Shown here: positions 11,403-24,800 of the stretch, piece by piece
How positions within the stretch are numbered: the first letter of the stretch is position 1
How the letters are laid out: each line of letters opens with the position of its first letter
Assembly: GCA_013398955.1 (NCBI GenBank)
Contig: VWPU01004148.1
Coordinates: 372,001-436,000, forward strand
From: Callaeas wilsoni
Taxonomy: Eukaryota; Chordata; Aves; Passeriformes; Callaeidae
DNA: 64,000 bases
Direction of reading: 5' to 3'
Position numbers and translations under genes: made by a program
The notes under the pieces: generated by a model
Databases searched by the model: none
What the model was told of the DNA's origin: nothing
Seen by the model: only the letters and a program-made list of their open reading frames with translations

Positions 11403-14400
11403 CGTAAATGTGTATGTGCCTGTGAGAGAGTGTAAGAAGGTGACAGAGAAATACTGCTGATAGCACTACTCTTTACCTGTACTGAACAAATCCGAGCCAC
11501 TGGGAGGAACTGTGGTAATTTCTGTCAGCAGCTGCTGGGGAAAGTGAAAAACTTCTTGTTTCTCCTGTCTCTGCAGAAGCCCATGGCAAATGGCTAAATA
11601 GTCATAAATGGAGAAACTATGAATGGAAATTTTCAAAACTTCCAAAATTCCTGTTTTGAATTTTGTTACAAGCTTTTTTCTTACTTAAGGAACAATAATT
11701 TAAGATAATTTCCTTCCCATGGAGCAAATTTCTGCATAGCTTGACTCTTTACCTAATCTTTACTAAAAAAAATAGCCCACATATTCTGAAATTCAACCCC
11801 AGACCTCTGAATAAGGTTGCCATAGCTCTTTGCTGTTTGAATAAATGAATTATGCTTCTTGCTTCAGTGTGAAGTATGAATAATGAGTATTTATTTCCTA
11901 AAATCATCAGTTATGTAAAATAACTTGAGGGTGTGGATGGTGTAGGGGAAGAGTATCCCAAGACACTTAGCACAGCACTGGCCTGGTTTTACTCTGACTG
12001 AAGTTAGTGAGAATTTTCCAGAGTTTAACAAGAGCATCAGTAAACTAATATAACTTCCTTTAAAAAGTCTTGTCCTTAGTACTTCTAAGCTGCTTTGAAA
12101 GCCTGAAATGAAAAAAAACCCTTTAGAAGTGCAAAATTGCTGTATTATCATTATACTGAGACTAGTTTACTATTTTTTAAAAATGGTTTAAGAGAAACCC
12201 TGTTTTCAATGCATTGGAAGAGTTAGGGCTTCCTGAGAAGAATGGTGTAAGTGAAATTTAATTTAAGAGTCACAAGTTAATAGTTCTGGTTTTAGAGAAA
12301 ATGGAGTTATACACATTATTCTTTATTTTGTATACAGAAAAAAACTGTAATCTAATATAAACTCTGAACATACTGCTCTTTTTTTCTTAACCAAGTAATT
12401 TATTTACATCAGCAATAACAGTATTCTTTTTTCTATGAGAATTAGAATAAATATGCTGTAATTTCAGAGATGATCAAAAAGTTAATATTAATACAAAATG
12501 TTGAAAACACCATTTGGATTTCTGAATAATGTCTGAAGAAAACACAAGGAAATATTTCTTTCATGTGTAATGAGCCTTAGAGTAAGTATTTTTAAAAATC
12601 TAGGAAGATAGTTGAAGTTCAAAAGAAATTAAAGACTGAGCTTTGAGATATTGCAAGTTGATATGATTGGATAATAAAACTCTCTTAAATATGATAAAAA
12701 TATTAATCTGAGGTGCACTTTCTTGGGCTTTTTCTCAAGTTTTATTGCCCATATCACTATTTCCAAGCTAAATTAAAATCTGCTGTTAAATTTGTGTTTG
12801 CTAATATGATAGCCAGTAACCTTAGGGCTGGATGGGAAGGAGAAAATTGCATAATTCTAGGGCTGCTCCCCTTTATGTGAAAGGGAACTATTTTAGAGGA
12901 CTGGAGGGTGTAATCCACTCTTAAAACACTTTCATTTGGGCATCCTTAATTGCGCTCAAATACCATAAGCAGTATTTATACTCAATTTATGTGAACACAT
13001 AGTTTAATCATGAGCCAACTGCCATAATAGATAGCTTAAACTAGCATGCCACAAAGTCAAATGTGAATATGCTCATTGCTTTTAGTGCGGGCACCTAATG
13101 AGAGTCACTGCAGGCCAAAGAGGTTGTGAAGGTGTAGGTGTCTGTAGCTCCACAGTATAGACAGATCATCAGTATTGCTCTCTTGCTGTCTTCCACTTCT
13201 GACTTTTATTAAGGATTTAATATACGTCAAAAATGGCAATTTTTTCTCTGAATTCCCAGTGTTACTAATACCAGCATAGCAATTTCACTTGTGTTACTCA
13301 GTTGGTTTTCTTTGTTTTTTTTTTATCTTGAATGTCTTTAATTTACAAACAATCAATATCATATCTCATTATTTATTCTAGAATTCAGATCATTTGCAAT
13401 TCAGGCACTTACATCTGTACAGATTCCCATTAAGTGGGGAGAGTGTCAGGAGAGGGACACAAGTTTTGAAAACCAAAGTCACTTATTTAGTAGGATAACC
13501 TTAATGAGAATCCCAAGAAAACTGTACAAAAGAGACACCACTAGGAAGAGGTGGATTAAGCAGTTGCCATAGTTCATCAGGAAATCTGAGTTCCTTCTCA
13601 AGCTTGAATAACCATCACTATCTGCAGAGGATGAGAAGATGCAAAAACAGATAATGGGAGAGGATTACATCTTTGTTAATACATCCCTTAAATTTTTAAT
13701 TAGCAACAGCAGGAACCGCTCTGAAGTTATATGTTATCTCCTACCCCTCCTTTTCTTCCTTAGTAGCAGGGATGAGAGTTGTCTTCTTGCCTCCACAGCA
13801 ATTTTAGAAGGCACTACAGGTTATTTAAAATATGCCTGTCTCTGCACAGCCCTCTTCTGCCACCCACAGTTATTCTAACTTGTATCCTTTACTTTCCATT
13901 TTTCCCTACGAATTACTCGTCTCACACTGGAAATCAGCTGATCTTCCTCCCACCCATAGACATTGCCTGTGAATTGCATTTTCCCTTGGTAACTGATCAA
14001 CTTTTGTAAGGGCAAAACACAGAACATAAAAAATCAGCAATGATTTGTGAACATATATCCAAGTTACAATAACTGATCACAAATAAGTAAATAAGATGTC
14101 ATTCTGATGCCAAGATTTTTGTTCTCAGTCAGAGGGAAAGTTAAGTGTGATGGAACCAAGTAACAAAAAAAATCTAAGATTTATTTACTAAGTAGGATGA
14201 GTGTGAGAGTTAGGTACCAATTCCTATTCTATCTCATATATGCACACACATAAGTCTCCATAGGCTGCCCACATCAGACAAGGTATCCGGTCCAGCTGTG
14301 ATCAGCACGAGGGAACAACAATACATATGTTCCACCTGTCTGAGATGTCCAAGTCCTGGATAGCAAAGTAAGTTCAGCCTTTGGCAGTGATGAACACATT

Positions 14401-14532
14401 CGTGGCTGTGCTTTCCCCAAGAGCAGCTACTGTCTTCATTATTTATTGTTTCCTGTCCTAAAATTTCTGTGTAAGTCACCGGAGGCATAACCCAAGGCCA
14501 ATGTCTTGACTTTCTCATGTCCCAAGTGTCAG
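11403..14532. other. Unique AT-rich DNA, no gene seen
   Basis: Reading frames up to 86 codons, none with a recognisable domain. A T run of ten lies at about 13,315-13,324. Nothing else identified. Confidence 0.55.
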
Positions 14533-15269
14533 AACCCATTGTTAGGGAGTGTGATGTGTGTTATGAATTCTCATCAGTCTGAACAAAGACACCAGATGTA
14601 TGTCAGGGAGTTCTTATATTTTTATTGTACAGTCACCTTAATTCTGGCAACCAGCTCACTTTTTATACTCAAGACGTATTAGCTAACAATCCCTCAAATT
14701 CTTACAATACACTTTTACAAGAATGGTGTCTGAAAACCCCTGAATTTTTTACAGTACACTTCTATAAGTTCTCAACTCCAACAAACTCCCCAAAGCTGCT
14801 GGCTAAAAAGCCAAAACACACTTCTACATTTTCCCCATTGCCACAACACGCTTCAGTACAGAACACGGGGTAGAATATGATGGCTGTGCTTTGCCCAGGC
14901 AAAGCAAGGGAGGAGATAATTACAGACAGAAGAGGAAGAGAGAGAACAAAAAATATCACCAGTCCTTAGGTACTATGTTGGTACTGCTGTGTGAATGGTC
15001 TGGAGCTGGGGCATCAAGACAAAGAAAGTGAAAGAGGAAAAGGAGAGCGGGGAGTTCCAATACACTTCCCTTTGTACTTTACCAGGTGCACATCTCTTAA
15101 ATAAACTAGATTTTTTTTTGTGCTGTTTAGCTCATGCATACACAGGCAGCTCTTGGTACCCTCCTCCAGGGAGTGAGTCCAGGCAGAGGACTGAGTCTCA
15201 AGATGGAGCAGGAAGTTGACTCAGAACAGTGTTGTACCACTTTAACAGGACTCTCTCTTCCAAACCCAT
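14533..15269 (-). mobile_element. Probable retroviral LTR, minus strand, 7-bp flanking repeat
   Basis: The segment 14,540-15,262 (723 bp) begins TG and ends CA. AACCCAT flanks it at 14,533-14,539 and 15,263-15,269. On the minus strand an AATAAA (plus coordinates 14,621-14,626) is followed by AAGAACTCCCTGACA ... GGTGTCTTTGTTC and an end CCCTAACA, which looks like an R-U5 segment. The internal sequence does not match the other LTRs in the window. ERV target duplications are normally 4-6 bp, so 7 bp is odd and one base may match by chance. No retroviral gene is attached. Confidence 0.55.
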
Positions 15270-16693
15270 CTGTCCAGTTGTAACAGTGAGAATGTATGAC
15301 AGAAAATACCAAATCCTCTACGCTAGGTCAATTGCCTGTTGATAACTAAATCACTGCCTGCCATCTTCTAGAGCCCTGCCCTAGATGCCTTACATGCATG
15401 AAAAGTTGTTAGCACTTTGTCTATGCATTTTTCTTTCCTAAATTATTAGAGAAAGGTGGGTATAGTCCACCTCTTTAGGGTAAGCCTTCTCCATAATAAT
15501 CATCTGTGTTTTGTTAGTGACCCCAGCCCAATAATTTAACATTATAGAGCTGGGCAGATATAGCCAAGGTCTTATTAAAATGATGCTTTTTTATAGTCTT
15601 CACCCTATGACATTCCCTGTCTAATTAATGTCATCTCCATCTAACATATCTGTAATTTACCTTCTTCCTCTTTACACAATGAACTACATCTGGAAGCATG
15701 TCATCGGTGGCAGTATTTGTTTTTTTGTTTAAGAATAAATTCAAATATAGAGAGAGCATTAAGTTTTGTTCAGATTTTAGAGTGTAATGGGTATACATGG
15801 CTGAGAACAGATGTCAATTCTTAAACAAGTATTATCCCAGGATAAAGGCTACCACCTGCAAAAAGAGGAGTTAAAATATTTTTTCTCAGTTTTTCATACA
15901 AGGTAGAATTATTAGTCCTCCTTTGAGTTCAGGGGCATAAGGAAAGTGTCAGAAAATGATGGATGTCCTTTTATCCCAGTCTATTCAATATATAAGTGAT
16001 AACCTTCATCAAATACAGAAAAACAAATGATTGAAATATCAACACTATAAAAGCAGATGAAAAGCCATATCCTCGTAACTGATGTCTTGGTACAGTCACA
16101 TCCCCTCTAAAAAGGAAAGGTTAAGCATCTATAATCTAGTGGGCAGGAGAATGTTAGAAGGATAGGATAGGCAACAGTCAATCCTTATGTCTATGAATTT
16201 AGAAATATTTATTTCTGTGACTAGTAGTCTTTTTACCATCTTTACCACTACTTCTTCTTAGTCCTTGCCCCTATTCACTCACTCAGAATTATCTGCCTCA
16301 TATTTAATGCTTCTCATCTATCTTGCTTTTGTGTTTTTCAACTCATTTTTTGTTTTCTTCTTTTTCTTCATTCCTCATCTTTAGTCAGTAGAACAGCATA
16401 AAGAACAGAAGGCAGAAAAAAGTGATTCTGTTGAACTTAAGGAAGAGCACACCACAGCAAGGTGAAATTCAGCGTTCTGTTCCTGAAACTATATGCAAAC
16501 AGATGTTGAGAAAAGCATATGAACAGATAATAACACTACTCCCCAGCATTCTGCCATCATCCAAATACTTCTAGTTCAAGATTACATTACCTCAATGTAT
16601 TTTAGAACTGCAGAGATACCATACCATGTATTCCCTAAGCAGTGTTAACTTTTTACTATCTGCAGCAAGTTCTAAGGCTGTGTGTGAATAAAT

Positions 16694-16798
16694 TTTCTTT
16701 CTTTTTTTTTTTTTTTTTGGTTTGATTTGGATTGGGGTTTTTTGTTTGTTTGTGGTTTTTTGTTTGTTTTGGTTGGTTGTTTTTGTTTGGTTTTATTT
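16694..16798 (+). repeat. T-rich / TTTG low-complexity tract
   Basis: A poly-T run at about 16,702-16,718, then about 80 bases of only T and G with a few A (TTTG, TTGG and TTTTTG units). Confidence 0.9.
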
Positions 16799-17495
16799 AA
16801 GCCTGGCCTTGTATGCTATTGATGTACAAAAAGAATAATTCACATGCTACATGGAAGCTAGGAAAAGGAGATATAGTTTCAGCTGCTAATATTTAGGATT
16901 TAGGAAAGAATTTAGGAAAAACCATGTGACTGTAACCTCTAGTCTGCTGATTGTTTGTTGGTGATGATAGTTTTTCCTTGTTCCTAAGATCTCTCTTAGA
17001 TTTAATATATGTCTGTGAAAGCAATCTGGGGTTCAATTGGCAAAATAGTTGAAGAAGTTTGGTTTTGCTATTTATACCCATACAAATTCTATTTCACATC
17101 TGTCTTAAAATTCCTTTTCATTTCAGAAGGCAGTAACTGTTAATAGTCATGCATGACACATGGGTAATCCCTTCTGAAATTAACTCTTTAAATTCACTGC
17201 AGCATGAAATTACCATTTATAACAGTTAACTCATGGTTACAATTTCATAAACTTCTGTTTAAATAAACTTCTTAATAAAATTTTCATAAACTTCAGAAAT
17301 TTTAATCTAACATGTCTTGCCATTCTTTTTCATGGCAACAGGAAGTTTGTTTTGCTTCATCTACAGTACAACTACTCTACTCTGTACATGCAGGAGAAAA
17401 GACATTTTCTATTTCAGCATTCATAGTAGTTGAAATGTTCCCAATTTGCAAGTATATCTATTTAAGTGGAAATGAGTCCAAGTTATTCTGTGACT

Positions 17496-17542
17496 CCTGC
17501 CACTGGTATCTTGAAATTCCTGCCACTGGTATCTTGAAATTC
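17496..17542 (+). repeat. Exact 23-bp tandem duplication
   Basis: The unit beginning CCTGCCACTGG and ending GAAATT occurs at 17,496-17,518 and again at 17,519-17,541 with no mismatch; the next base also continues the unit. The perfect match suggests a recent slippage or duplication. Confidence 0.95.
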
Positions 17543-20243
17543 AACTAGTCTTTCTCTGACTAACCTAAAATATTAGAGATTTAATAGTTTTTAAAAGTAT
17601 CAGTTTTCAAAACTTACCTGGTATGAGTCACATCTATCAATTTGTTTACTCAAATGCATAAATTAATGTTTTGTGTTTGTGACACCAGGCTTTATTTGAG
17701 ATTAAATATTTTTATGAAAATTTATGTTGTTCTGTGAAGCACTCTCAAAAAACCTTCAGCGTACATGTATCATCACAATTCTAAATGAAAGAATTCTCAA
17801 GTGTCTCTATTAGATAATGAATACTATAGCAAAAATATGGCAATGAAGGCAGTTTCCCGACCAAAAAAAAAAAAAGTAAAGTTTCCTCTCTTTCTTTTGT
17901 TTATTTTTTGTTTGCTTGTTTTCAGAACTTTACTTCAAAAAAAGAAAACTAAGAAAAAGCACAAGAAAGAAACATCAGATACTAACAATGATGAAACAAA
18001 AAATGGTAATTTTTTTTTCTCTTCAGCATAATTTAACTTCTTTTATGTAGAAATTTTTTTCTCATTTTTTAAGCATCAGACATCTTCTTATGTATTCTTC
18101 ATTTTGAAATCTTTACTAGCAGATGCATCCCACAACCCAAAGGAATGATCCCACATTAATTTTCCAATTTTGAGATTTAAGAAACCTAAATATCATATTG
18201 AACCCAACTGTTTAATTCAGGGAGCCCATACTAACAAATGGAAACAAGGACTTCAATTAGAAAATTCCAAGTTGAATTTCAAGGTTATGACTGCAGTTTT
18301 GTTGTGATCCAAACGAATCTCATAAAAATGCCTAAGTACACTTTCCAACAGGTATAAAAATATGTAGTTCACATGCATTTAATATTTTTTTTACATTAAT
18401 GAGTTTTTAAGTATTAAAATTTATTTGAGACATGCTGCATTCATACTCTCACAGACACTTTACTGTATTTATTTAATTCTTCCACTTCCATTCACTTAAG
18501 ACCATCTGAGAACTCTCCCTCTGTATGCTTTGCAGAGAATGTAGTGATAATATATTTGAAAATCTCAGTAGTGACTACAAACAGTTTATAGGATTTTGAA
18601 ATTAATGATCTGAAGCTGAAATTCTTAGATCCAACCATTGTAATATTTATTCACACCTTTCATACCATCATTAATGCAATGGAGCACAGTCAAACAGATA
18701 CCAAGCTTCTAAGATTCAAGTCATGAAGAACTAACAAGAAAGTCAGACTTATTCTCACTGGAAATGAAGAAACCTTCTGATGTCCTAATTAAAACACTGC
18801 TGTTTCAAAGATAGTAGATAACACTGATCCAAGTAAGGATTAACAGTTGCAAAGAACATCATGATCTCAAAAAGTAGTAAAAATCCATAAATAATTTATA
18901 GTAAAACATTTTCTTCCTTCATACAACAGTGCCATACTTAGGAAAAAAGATATATTTTTTTCATCTATATTCAGAAAATGTTCAAAATTTAAAATGGTCA
19001 AAAATGTAGATAGGGTTTAGTTTGGGTTTTTTTCACATAACCAATAATAAAAAGAAAATTGTTGAGCTTAGTTATGTACTGAAAATAGCATAAGCGGATA
19101 CCAGTGCTCCTTTAAGTCTTTGCTGAAGAGAACATTCCAGTGTTGGTGCACACCAACCAGACTGACCAGATGATTGTTAAAAGACCCACTGTTCCGAAAG
19201 TCATCAAAGTATTTTTGCTTTAGCAAAGATCTTTTTATATTAATGGATTTCAGGTACCTAAAATATGACTAAAATGTTCCTTTCATGTTTTTCTCCCCAT
19301 AACTCTGAGAAGCAAGTCTTGGAATGTTTCAATCTTGAAAGCCTTAGGACAGTGCCATAAGGAATGAGGGATTTTTCCATGACACATCCTGGATTTTGCT
19401 ATGAAATTTTTAGATTGAGAAGATAGCTTGGTGTTCTTTCAAGAGTTAAATGAGATTGCAAATTCTTCCAAGTAGTGCTCTTAACATGCTAATGAACATA
19501 TTTTAAAAAATTCATTAATTAATTATCAATATAAATGCCCCTAAATTGTAGGGATGTGGCTAGTCATTTCAAAGAGCTGAAAGAAAAAATATCAGCTAGG
19601 ACATACATGTTCAAAACAGTCTTGAACCAGGAAATTATTTCAGTATCACACAAACCAGCTTAATATCCCTTTATTTTATAGGTCAGAAAGTTCAACATTA
19701 ATTTTAGACAGAAATAGCTTGAATACTGCAGATTACTTCACTTGGGCAACTTTGGCAAGGACTTCAGTAGCAAACCTGGTAGGTCAACTAAATGTAAGTG
19801 CTACACAGAACCTGTCCATTGGGGGAGGAAATCCTATTGAAGAGCAATTTCTCCAATACAATGAAAATAGAAAATTGATTTACAGTCTAAATGTGTCAGT
19901 TTTTATAAATAGGCTTATAACGAGGGTCTATAGAATGTCAGATAAAGAAAGAGAGGACTGAATGGGGGGACAGATAACACTTCAGTATAAATGAAGTATA
20001 ATTGTTCAATCAATAGTTTGCTTTAAAGGTTTAGGTAAGATTTCATTAGACATAGATCAAACAGGTGTCTCTTTTGTACAGAGAGAAATGAACTGCAGGT
20101 TTATGGTGGGAAAACACTCACTCAGAAAAGAGTTAAAATGATTAAAAGCTACTAAAATGCTCTGGAGCAGATCATGGTACTGAATAGTTTTTAACACCAG
20201 CTAAATAGTATCCTTTCTCTTTCTTTCCCTCTCCCTCTCTGCC

Positions 20244-20465
20244 CTACTTCTGTGTCAGCAAAGGTAGCCACTGAGGTAGATTGGTTTCTGCAAAAAGCTT
20301 TCCATTTGCAGGTATTGTTTGAACACGGCAGGTGTCATTCTTTCGGTATGAAGCAGTTGCTGCTAAAATTAAAATCCATAAAATGAGTAGCTTCACAGTC
20401 AGGCTCAATGCACTCCAGACAAATAGATATTTGCCTACAGGACCATTCCCTGAGTATTGATGCAA
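20244..20465 (-). other. Unassigned 73-codon frame with hydrophobic segment
   Basis: Starts at an ATG at 20,465 and stops at 20,244. The predicted product has a mostly uncharged hydrophobic stretch from about residue 13 to 40 (interrupted by a lysine near 25), which could be one or two membrane segments or a signal anchor, then a polar tail with one cysteine and an N-x-T glycosylation motif. The last codons contain AAGTAGGG, so a weak splice donor is possible. There is no recognised family, no clear promoter and no linked exon nearby. It is most likely a chance frame; it is listed because the hydrophobic pattern stands out among frames in the window. Confidence 0.12.
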
Positions 20466-20654
20466 ACATTTTTAACTCGTTTAAACAGCCCTCCTCCTCC
20501 TTTAAGGAGGTTCGGCAATCTAATCAGGGAGCAACAGCAACACTGTGATTTACAGCACACTTAAAAAAGCAAATACTCAAACAAATAATGTGAACAGACG
20601 ATTGCTCTCTATAAATACTCCAGGGATAAGCAGGGTAGCAAAATGCCCAGGAGG

Positions 20655-20897
20655 AGAAAGAACTTTTTAAACTAAAGGACAATGTTGGCAATTGGCAACA
20701 AATAAATTGGGACTGGAAATTAGGAGATTGCTAACTATTAGAAGAGTCAGACTATGGAACAATCTCCCAGAGGGAGTAGTGAAGGGAAAATATCTACTAT
20801 ATTTAAAGACACGTACAAAAAATTTTGCGAAAGCTATTAAAGAATAACAGGAGATTAGGCCGGTTTGCCCAGATTCTTTGCAGTCTTGTGTCATACT
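20655..20897 (+). mobile_element. Ancient CR1-type LINE 3'-end fragment
   Basis: Successive blocks match the order found in older CR1 3' ends: AACTTTTTAAACTAAAGGACAATGTTGGC, then GGACTGGAAATTAGGAG, then CTAACTATTAGAAGAGTCAGA, then TGGAACAATCTCCCAGAGGGAGTAGTG. Highly diverged from the younger CR1 at 29.25 kb, which suggests an older subfamily. The reading frame is broken. It ends about 40 bases before the left flank of the LTR at 20,938. Confidence 0.75.
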
Positions 20898-20932
20898 TTA
20901 AAAAGCATGATGAAGAGATGAACAGCAATTCA

Positions 20933-21813
20933 TAGGGTGTCAGAGACTGAAAACATTTCATGCCTCAAACATTGCTATAAAGTTTTGTTCATTATAAAGA
21001 AGCTACAACCAAAGAAGCCCCCCTGAAGACTAGGACGTTGGACTGAAAATCAAACTGCTGATTAGGTAAAGGGAAATCTATTGTTCAGTCATTTCAGGCT
21101 GAGGGAAGGGTATGCATCCACAAAAGGCCGAAGTCACCAGCTGGGCTGAGTTTGGGGTGGGGAAGAGCACAGCTCACAGAAGCCTGGTTTACACAGACTC
21201 CCCCTCCAACTGAGGGGGTAGGAGGAGGTTTCAGATGCGTGGTGTAACCTCTGGGCAGAGGCACTAAACACTCATCCTCCGATTACACAAACTGGCCTAG
21301 CTGTGGAGCCCCCAACCCCACAGGCCACATCCAGGGGACTGTCACATGAGAGGCAGCTGAGGGGGTGCCATAATCCATCAAAGACCCCCAAAGTGCCAGA
21401 CCTTGCGCCACAGGACTGCTCGTGAACCAGAGCCTGCTGCAAGAGACTGCCCCCACCCCGCCCCCAGGGAGACACGCCTGGACATTGCCACCTGGCTTGA
21501 GGATATATTAACTCATGGGATTCTATGCTTGCCAGGAGGACTGCCACCACCAAGAAGATCAGCTGGAGAGGATCGACGGAGCATCGCTGGGAACATGGAG
21601 TGGTGATATTCTTTTTATTCTGTCCCTGGCATTCCCTGTCCACCCCACTTAGTTCCTACTTCTTTCTTTCTCTCTTTTTCTTTCTCTCTCTCTCATATTT
21701 ACTATACAGTAACACCCATATTATTGTCGCTGGCATATGATCTCATTTGAACCTTAATTCGGGCAGAGGAATTTCTAAAAGAACCTTAATAATAACTGGA
21801 TCATAACATAGGG
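20933..21813 (+). mobile_element. Solo LTR with 5-bp target duplication TAGGG
   Basis: The LTR runs 20,938-21,808 (871 bp), begins TGTCAGAG and ends ATAACA. TAGGG is present at 20,933-20,937 and 21,809-21,813. The 3' third has a CT-rich tract (about 21,660-21,694), a TTTACTATACAGTAA stretch in the place expected for the poly(A) signal, and TCGCTGGCATATGATCTCATTTGAACC, a pattern I associate with avian ERV R-U5 regions. No retroviral genes adjoin it. The 5-bp duplication favours an ERVL-like class, though family identity was not checked. Frames of 67-123 codons inside it (21,272-21,740) are by-products. Confidence 0.72.
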
Positions 21814-24800
21814 TGATACCAATTTCCATCTCTTTCATTTGACTGTAAATGGTATTTTAACTAGGAAAAATTGCCATGTTCACTGAATAAAATTGTTGCA
21901 TATAGTTTGAAAATCTGAAGTGTAGAATAGTTTGATTTTGTAGGCCTATTTCTCACGTACACCCATCATATATTTCAGAATAGGATATGTAAATGAACTG
22001 AAGGTTATACCTTCTTCTCTTGCTAGATGGTATGATTTATTGAGGGCGTAAACCCATATGGTCCCTCAAGAGCATCTGGTAAGTCCCCTAAATACAGCAT
22101 TGCTTAATGTCCTTACCATTCTCTAAAAGAAATCAGCTGCAAGGCATGTATTAGAAATCCTGACACCAACTTAAGTCACTGCTGCAACATCCACAGACTT
22201 GAATGGAGTTTCCATTCCACTTGGAGCTTCCCAGGGCAGTAGTTTAATTGCATATCAAGTTTTTCAAGCCACTGAAGCAAGGTTTTGCAAATTGGATTCA
22301 ACAACTGTATAGTGCTGTGCTAGATTTACTTGTCTAAAAGTCAAGTCTTCCTTTTTAGTTGATTTATGTTTCAGCACAAAACCCAAAAAACGAAAAAGGA
22401 AATCATATGTGCCTACCATTTCAAATGTTTGAGAGAAATAGAGAACTTGACGTTTGAAAGATAATGGTAGTCCATCAATAGAGGATGCTACTCCAAAATC
22501 ATCCTCAATAGCAAAGGTACATCCAACGTGATAAATTAAAATCCAACACTAATGAAATTATTATAATGTGCTTTGCAGAAAAATGCCATTAAGTGATCTC
22601 AAAGCAATTTTGCTGACAGAGAGTGCAATGCAAAGCACTGATATTTTAAATGCTCGTTGGCATTTCATTTGGAAAGTTTTAAGACATAACAATGAGCCTT
22701 ATTAGAAGGACAAGCAGCTAATCATTATCTAATGGCATAAGACTGCTTCTCTCCAGCTGTATCCTTGCAGTCTTTTATGTGCTTGACCTTCTTTCTTGAA
22801 GTTTGTCTTAAACCACAAATACTTATCCTGGGAAGAAGGGAATGGGATATTGTTCTCGAATTACTGCTTCTAAAAGCCACATCCCTTTGATCAAGTACAG
22901 CAGTCTAATGGTCCCTTATACCCTTGAAAACCCTTGAATGGATTTCATATCTGGCAAAAATGCTATGATGACTGCACAGAGTATTTGTGAAAAAAAAAAG
23001 CCAAGATGACCAGGAACAAAGGAAGAGGATAGAAATCATCATTCCAGTGGGAAGAATAGTACTCTGTTCAGGCACTTAAAGGGAACTATTAGGCTGAGAT
23101 TTTCAAGACTGAGAACCTCCTGTTATAAAGGAAAAGGTAGTGATGAGGAAAATAAACATTTCCTTTGTTCTGTAAAATAGGATATACATGATCAACACTC
23201 ACAGTCCAGAAACACTTCTCAGAACACAAATATTTCCTTTAGCTGGTGAATAAGCTAACAAGTAAGCAATGAAGCTGTGCTCTTTTTTTCTTTCTTCCAT
23301 CTGTTCTGATTCTTATATTTTACTGCATACAATTATGAATGAGAATCAAAGGAGAACACTATTACCTGGAGCAGCCTAGATAGTATTGCTAAAGATTTCT
23401 TCCAGGGCAATGAAAAAAACCTGAATTTTGGGACCATTAGGACTGAGTCTTTCTATTTGGTAAATATCTAACTGTCAGATGACTAAAAAAAAAAAATCTA
23501 TGTGAAAGATAGATTATCATGATAATTTAAACCTTTAAACCCACTCAAAGGGTTTTGCATTAATTTTTTGACTGGTTTATGTCAGTTTTAAGATAAGCAG
23601 TCTAGCTCTATTTTTGAGAGGTTCTGTCCTGTGTGTTACTGGATACAATCCCTTGTAATATTTAGTTAGAGAACACTGAGGTTCTCTGTCACCACAGATA
23701 CTAGCAGAAGATAACTGTTTCTATGATTCTGAGAATGTGGAATTTGAGGTATATTATAAAACAGACTAGAAGTCAAAGTCAAATAGAAATGGGCTTAACA
23801 GTTTAAGTAGTGGTAAGACAATGAGAGAGTATAGAAAACTAGGATTTAGACAAATTAATTTATTTTATCAACCATAGCTTTAAACTTGTCATATGCAAAC
23901 TCTTTTAGATTAGGATTTACAGTTCTTAAATGCTTTCTAGAGCTTTTCACTTAGGCTAGTCTCTTGTCATGTACTTGCTCAGTGCTTAACCAAATAACCT
24001 GGGCAGAAAACACTGTCAAGTTGAATATGACTGAAATATTTTCTTAACCAGGAAAGAGTACTAGGTTAAACTCTGGGAAAAGACTGAACCTTTATCTCCC
24101 ACAACCTTGATAACAGCCTAATTTCCAAATTGCTGGGTTCTGTTAGATGTTGTCTGTCCTATTACTACCATTTAGTGGTGTCTTGGCTACTTGATGTCCT
24201 CAGAGAAATCTGTAGATCAGAAAAAATAAATATTCAAATATTGCTCTTTAGAGGAAAAGGAATGTCCCTTTAAAAGTCCGAGCATTTTCCAGGGCAAGGT
24301 AGGCTCTGAGAAGTCGTTATAGGAAATTTTCTTTTCTTTAACAATGGCAACTATATCATTACTGGTACTAAAGCATGTCTTAGAGTTATTTAAATGGTAC
24401 CATTGGAAAGAAATCATACAAAACATTTATTAGTCAGTCTGCCAGGTGCTTCTTCCAAACACATGGATGAAATCCGCACCTGTAAACAATTTCTGAGCAC
24501 TTGTTAACAAAAATAAAGACCAGTTGTTTCTCTAATTAAGTTATATCGTGGATATGTAAGAACAAACTACAACAATTTAGCAACTAAAGAAAATAATGAT
24601 TTTTGTTTTGACACTGCATGTTACTAGGAAGAACATCCATGTATCTAACTTTCTGTAATGAATAGTTAATGGCTGAAACATAAATCATCTAATTAAAAGA
24701 AAAGTGATAATGAGGATAGTACTTGGCTTCCAACTTATTTTAGTCATTCTTTAGAGTTTTTTCTCCTTCAATACTGATTATAAAGGTGCATTATATTGCT

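Larger units (their letters stand above)
15270..20654. other. Unique AT-rich DNA, no gene seen
   Basis: No gene. Contains a T/G low-complexity tract (16,694-16,798), an exact 23-bp tandem duplication (17,496-17,542), and a minus-strand frame with a hydrophobic segment (20,244-20,465). Frames such as 17,801-18,031 and 19,719-19,961 have no recognisable features. Confidence 0.5.

Noticed and set aside
20600..20630. TATAAATA box as a promoter
   Set aside because: No transcript or exon can be linked to it, and such words are common in AT-rich DNA.
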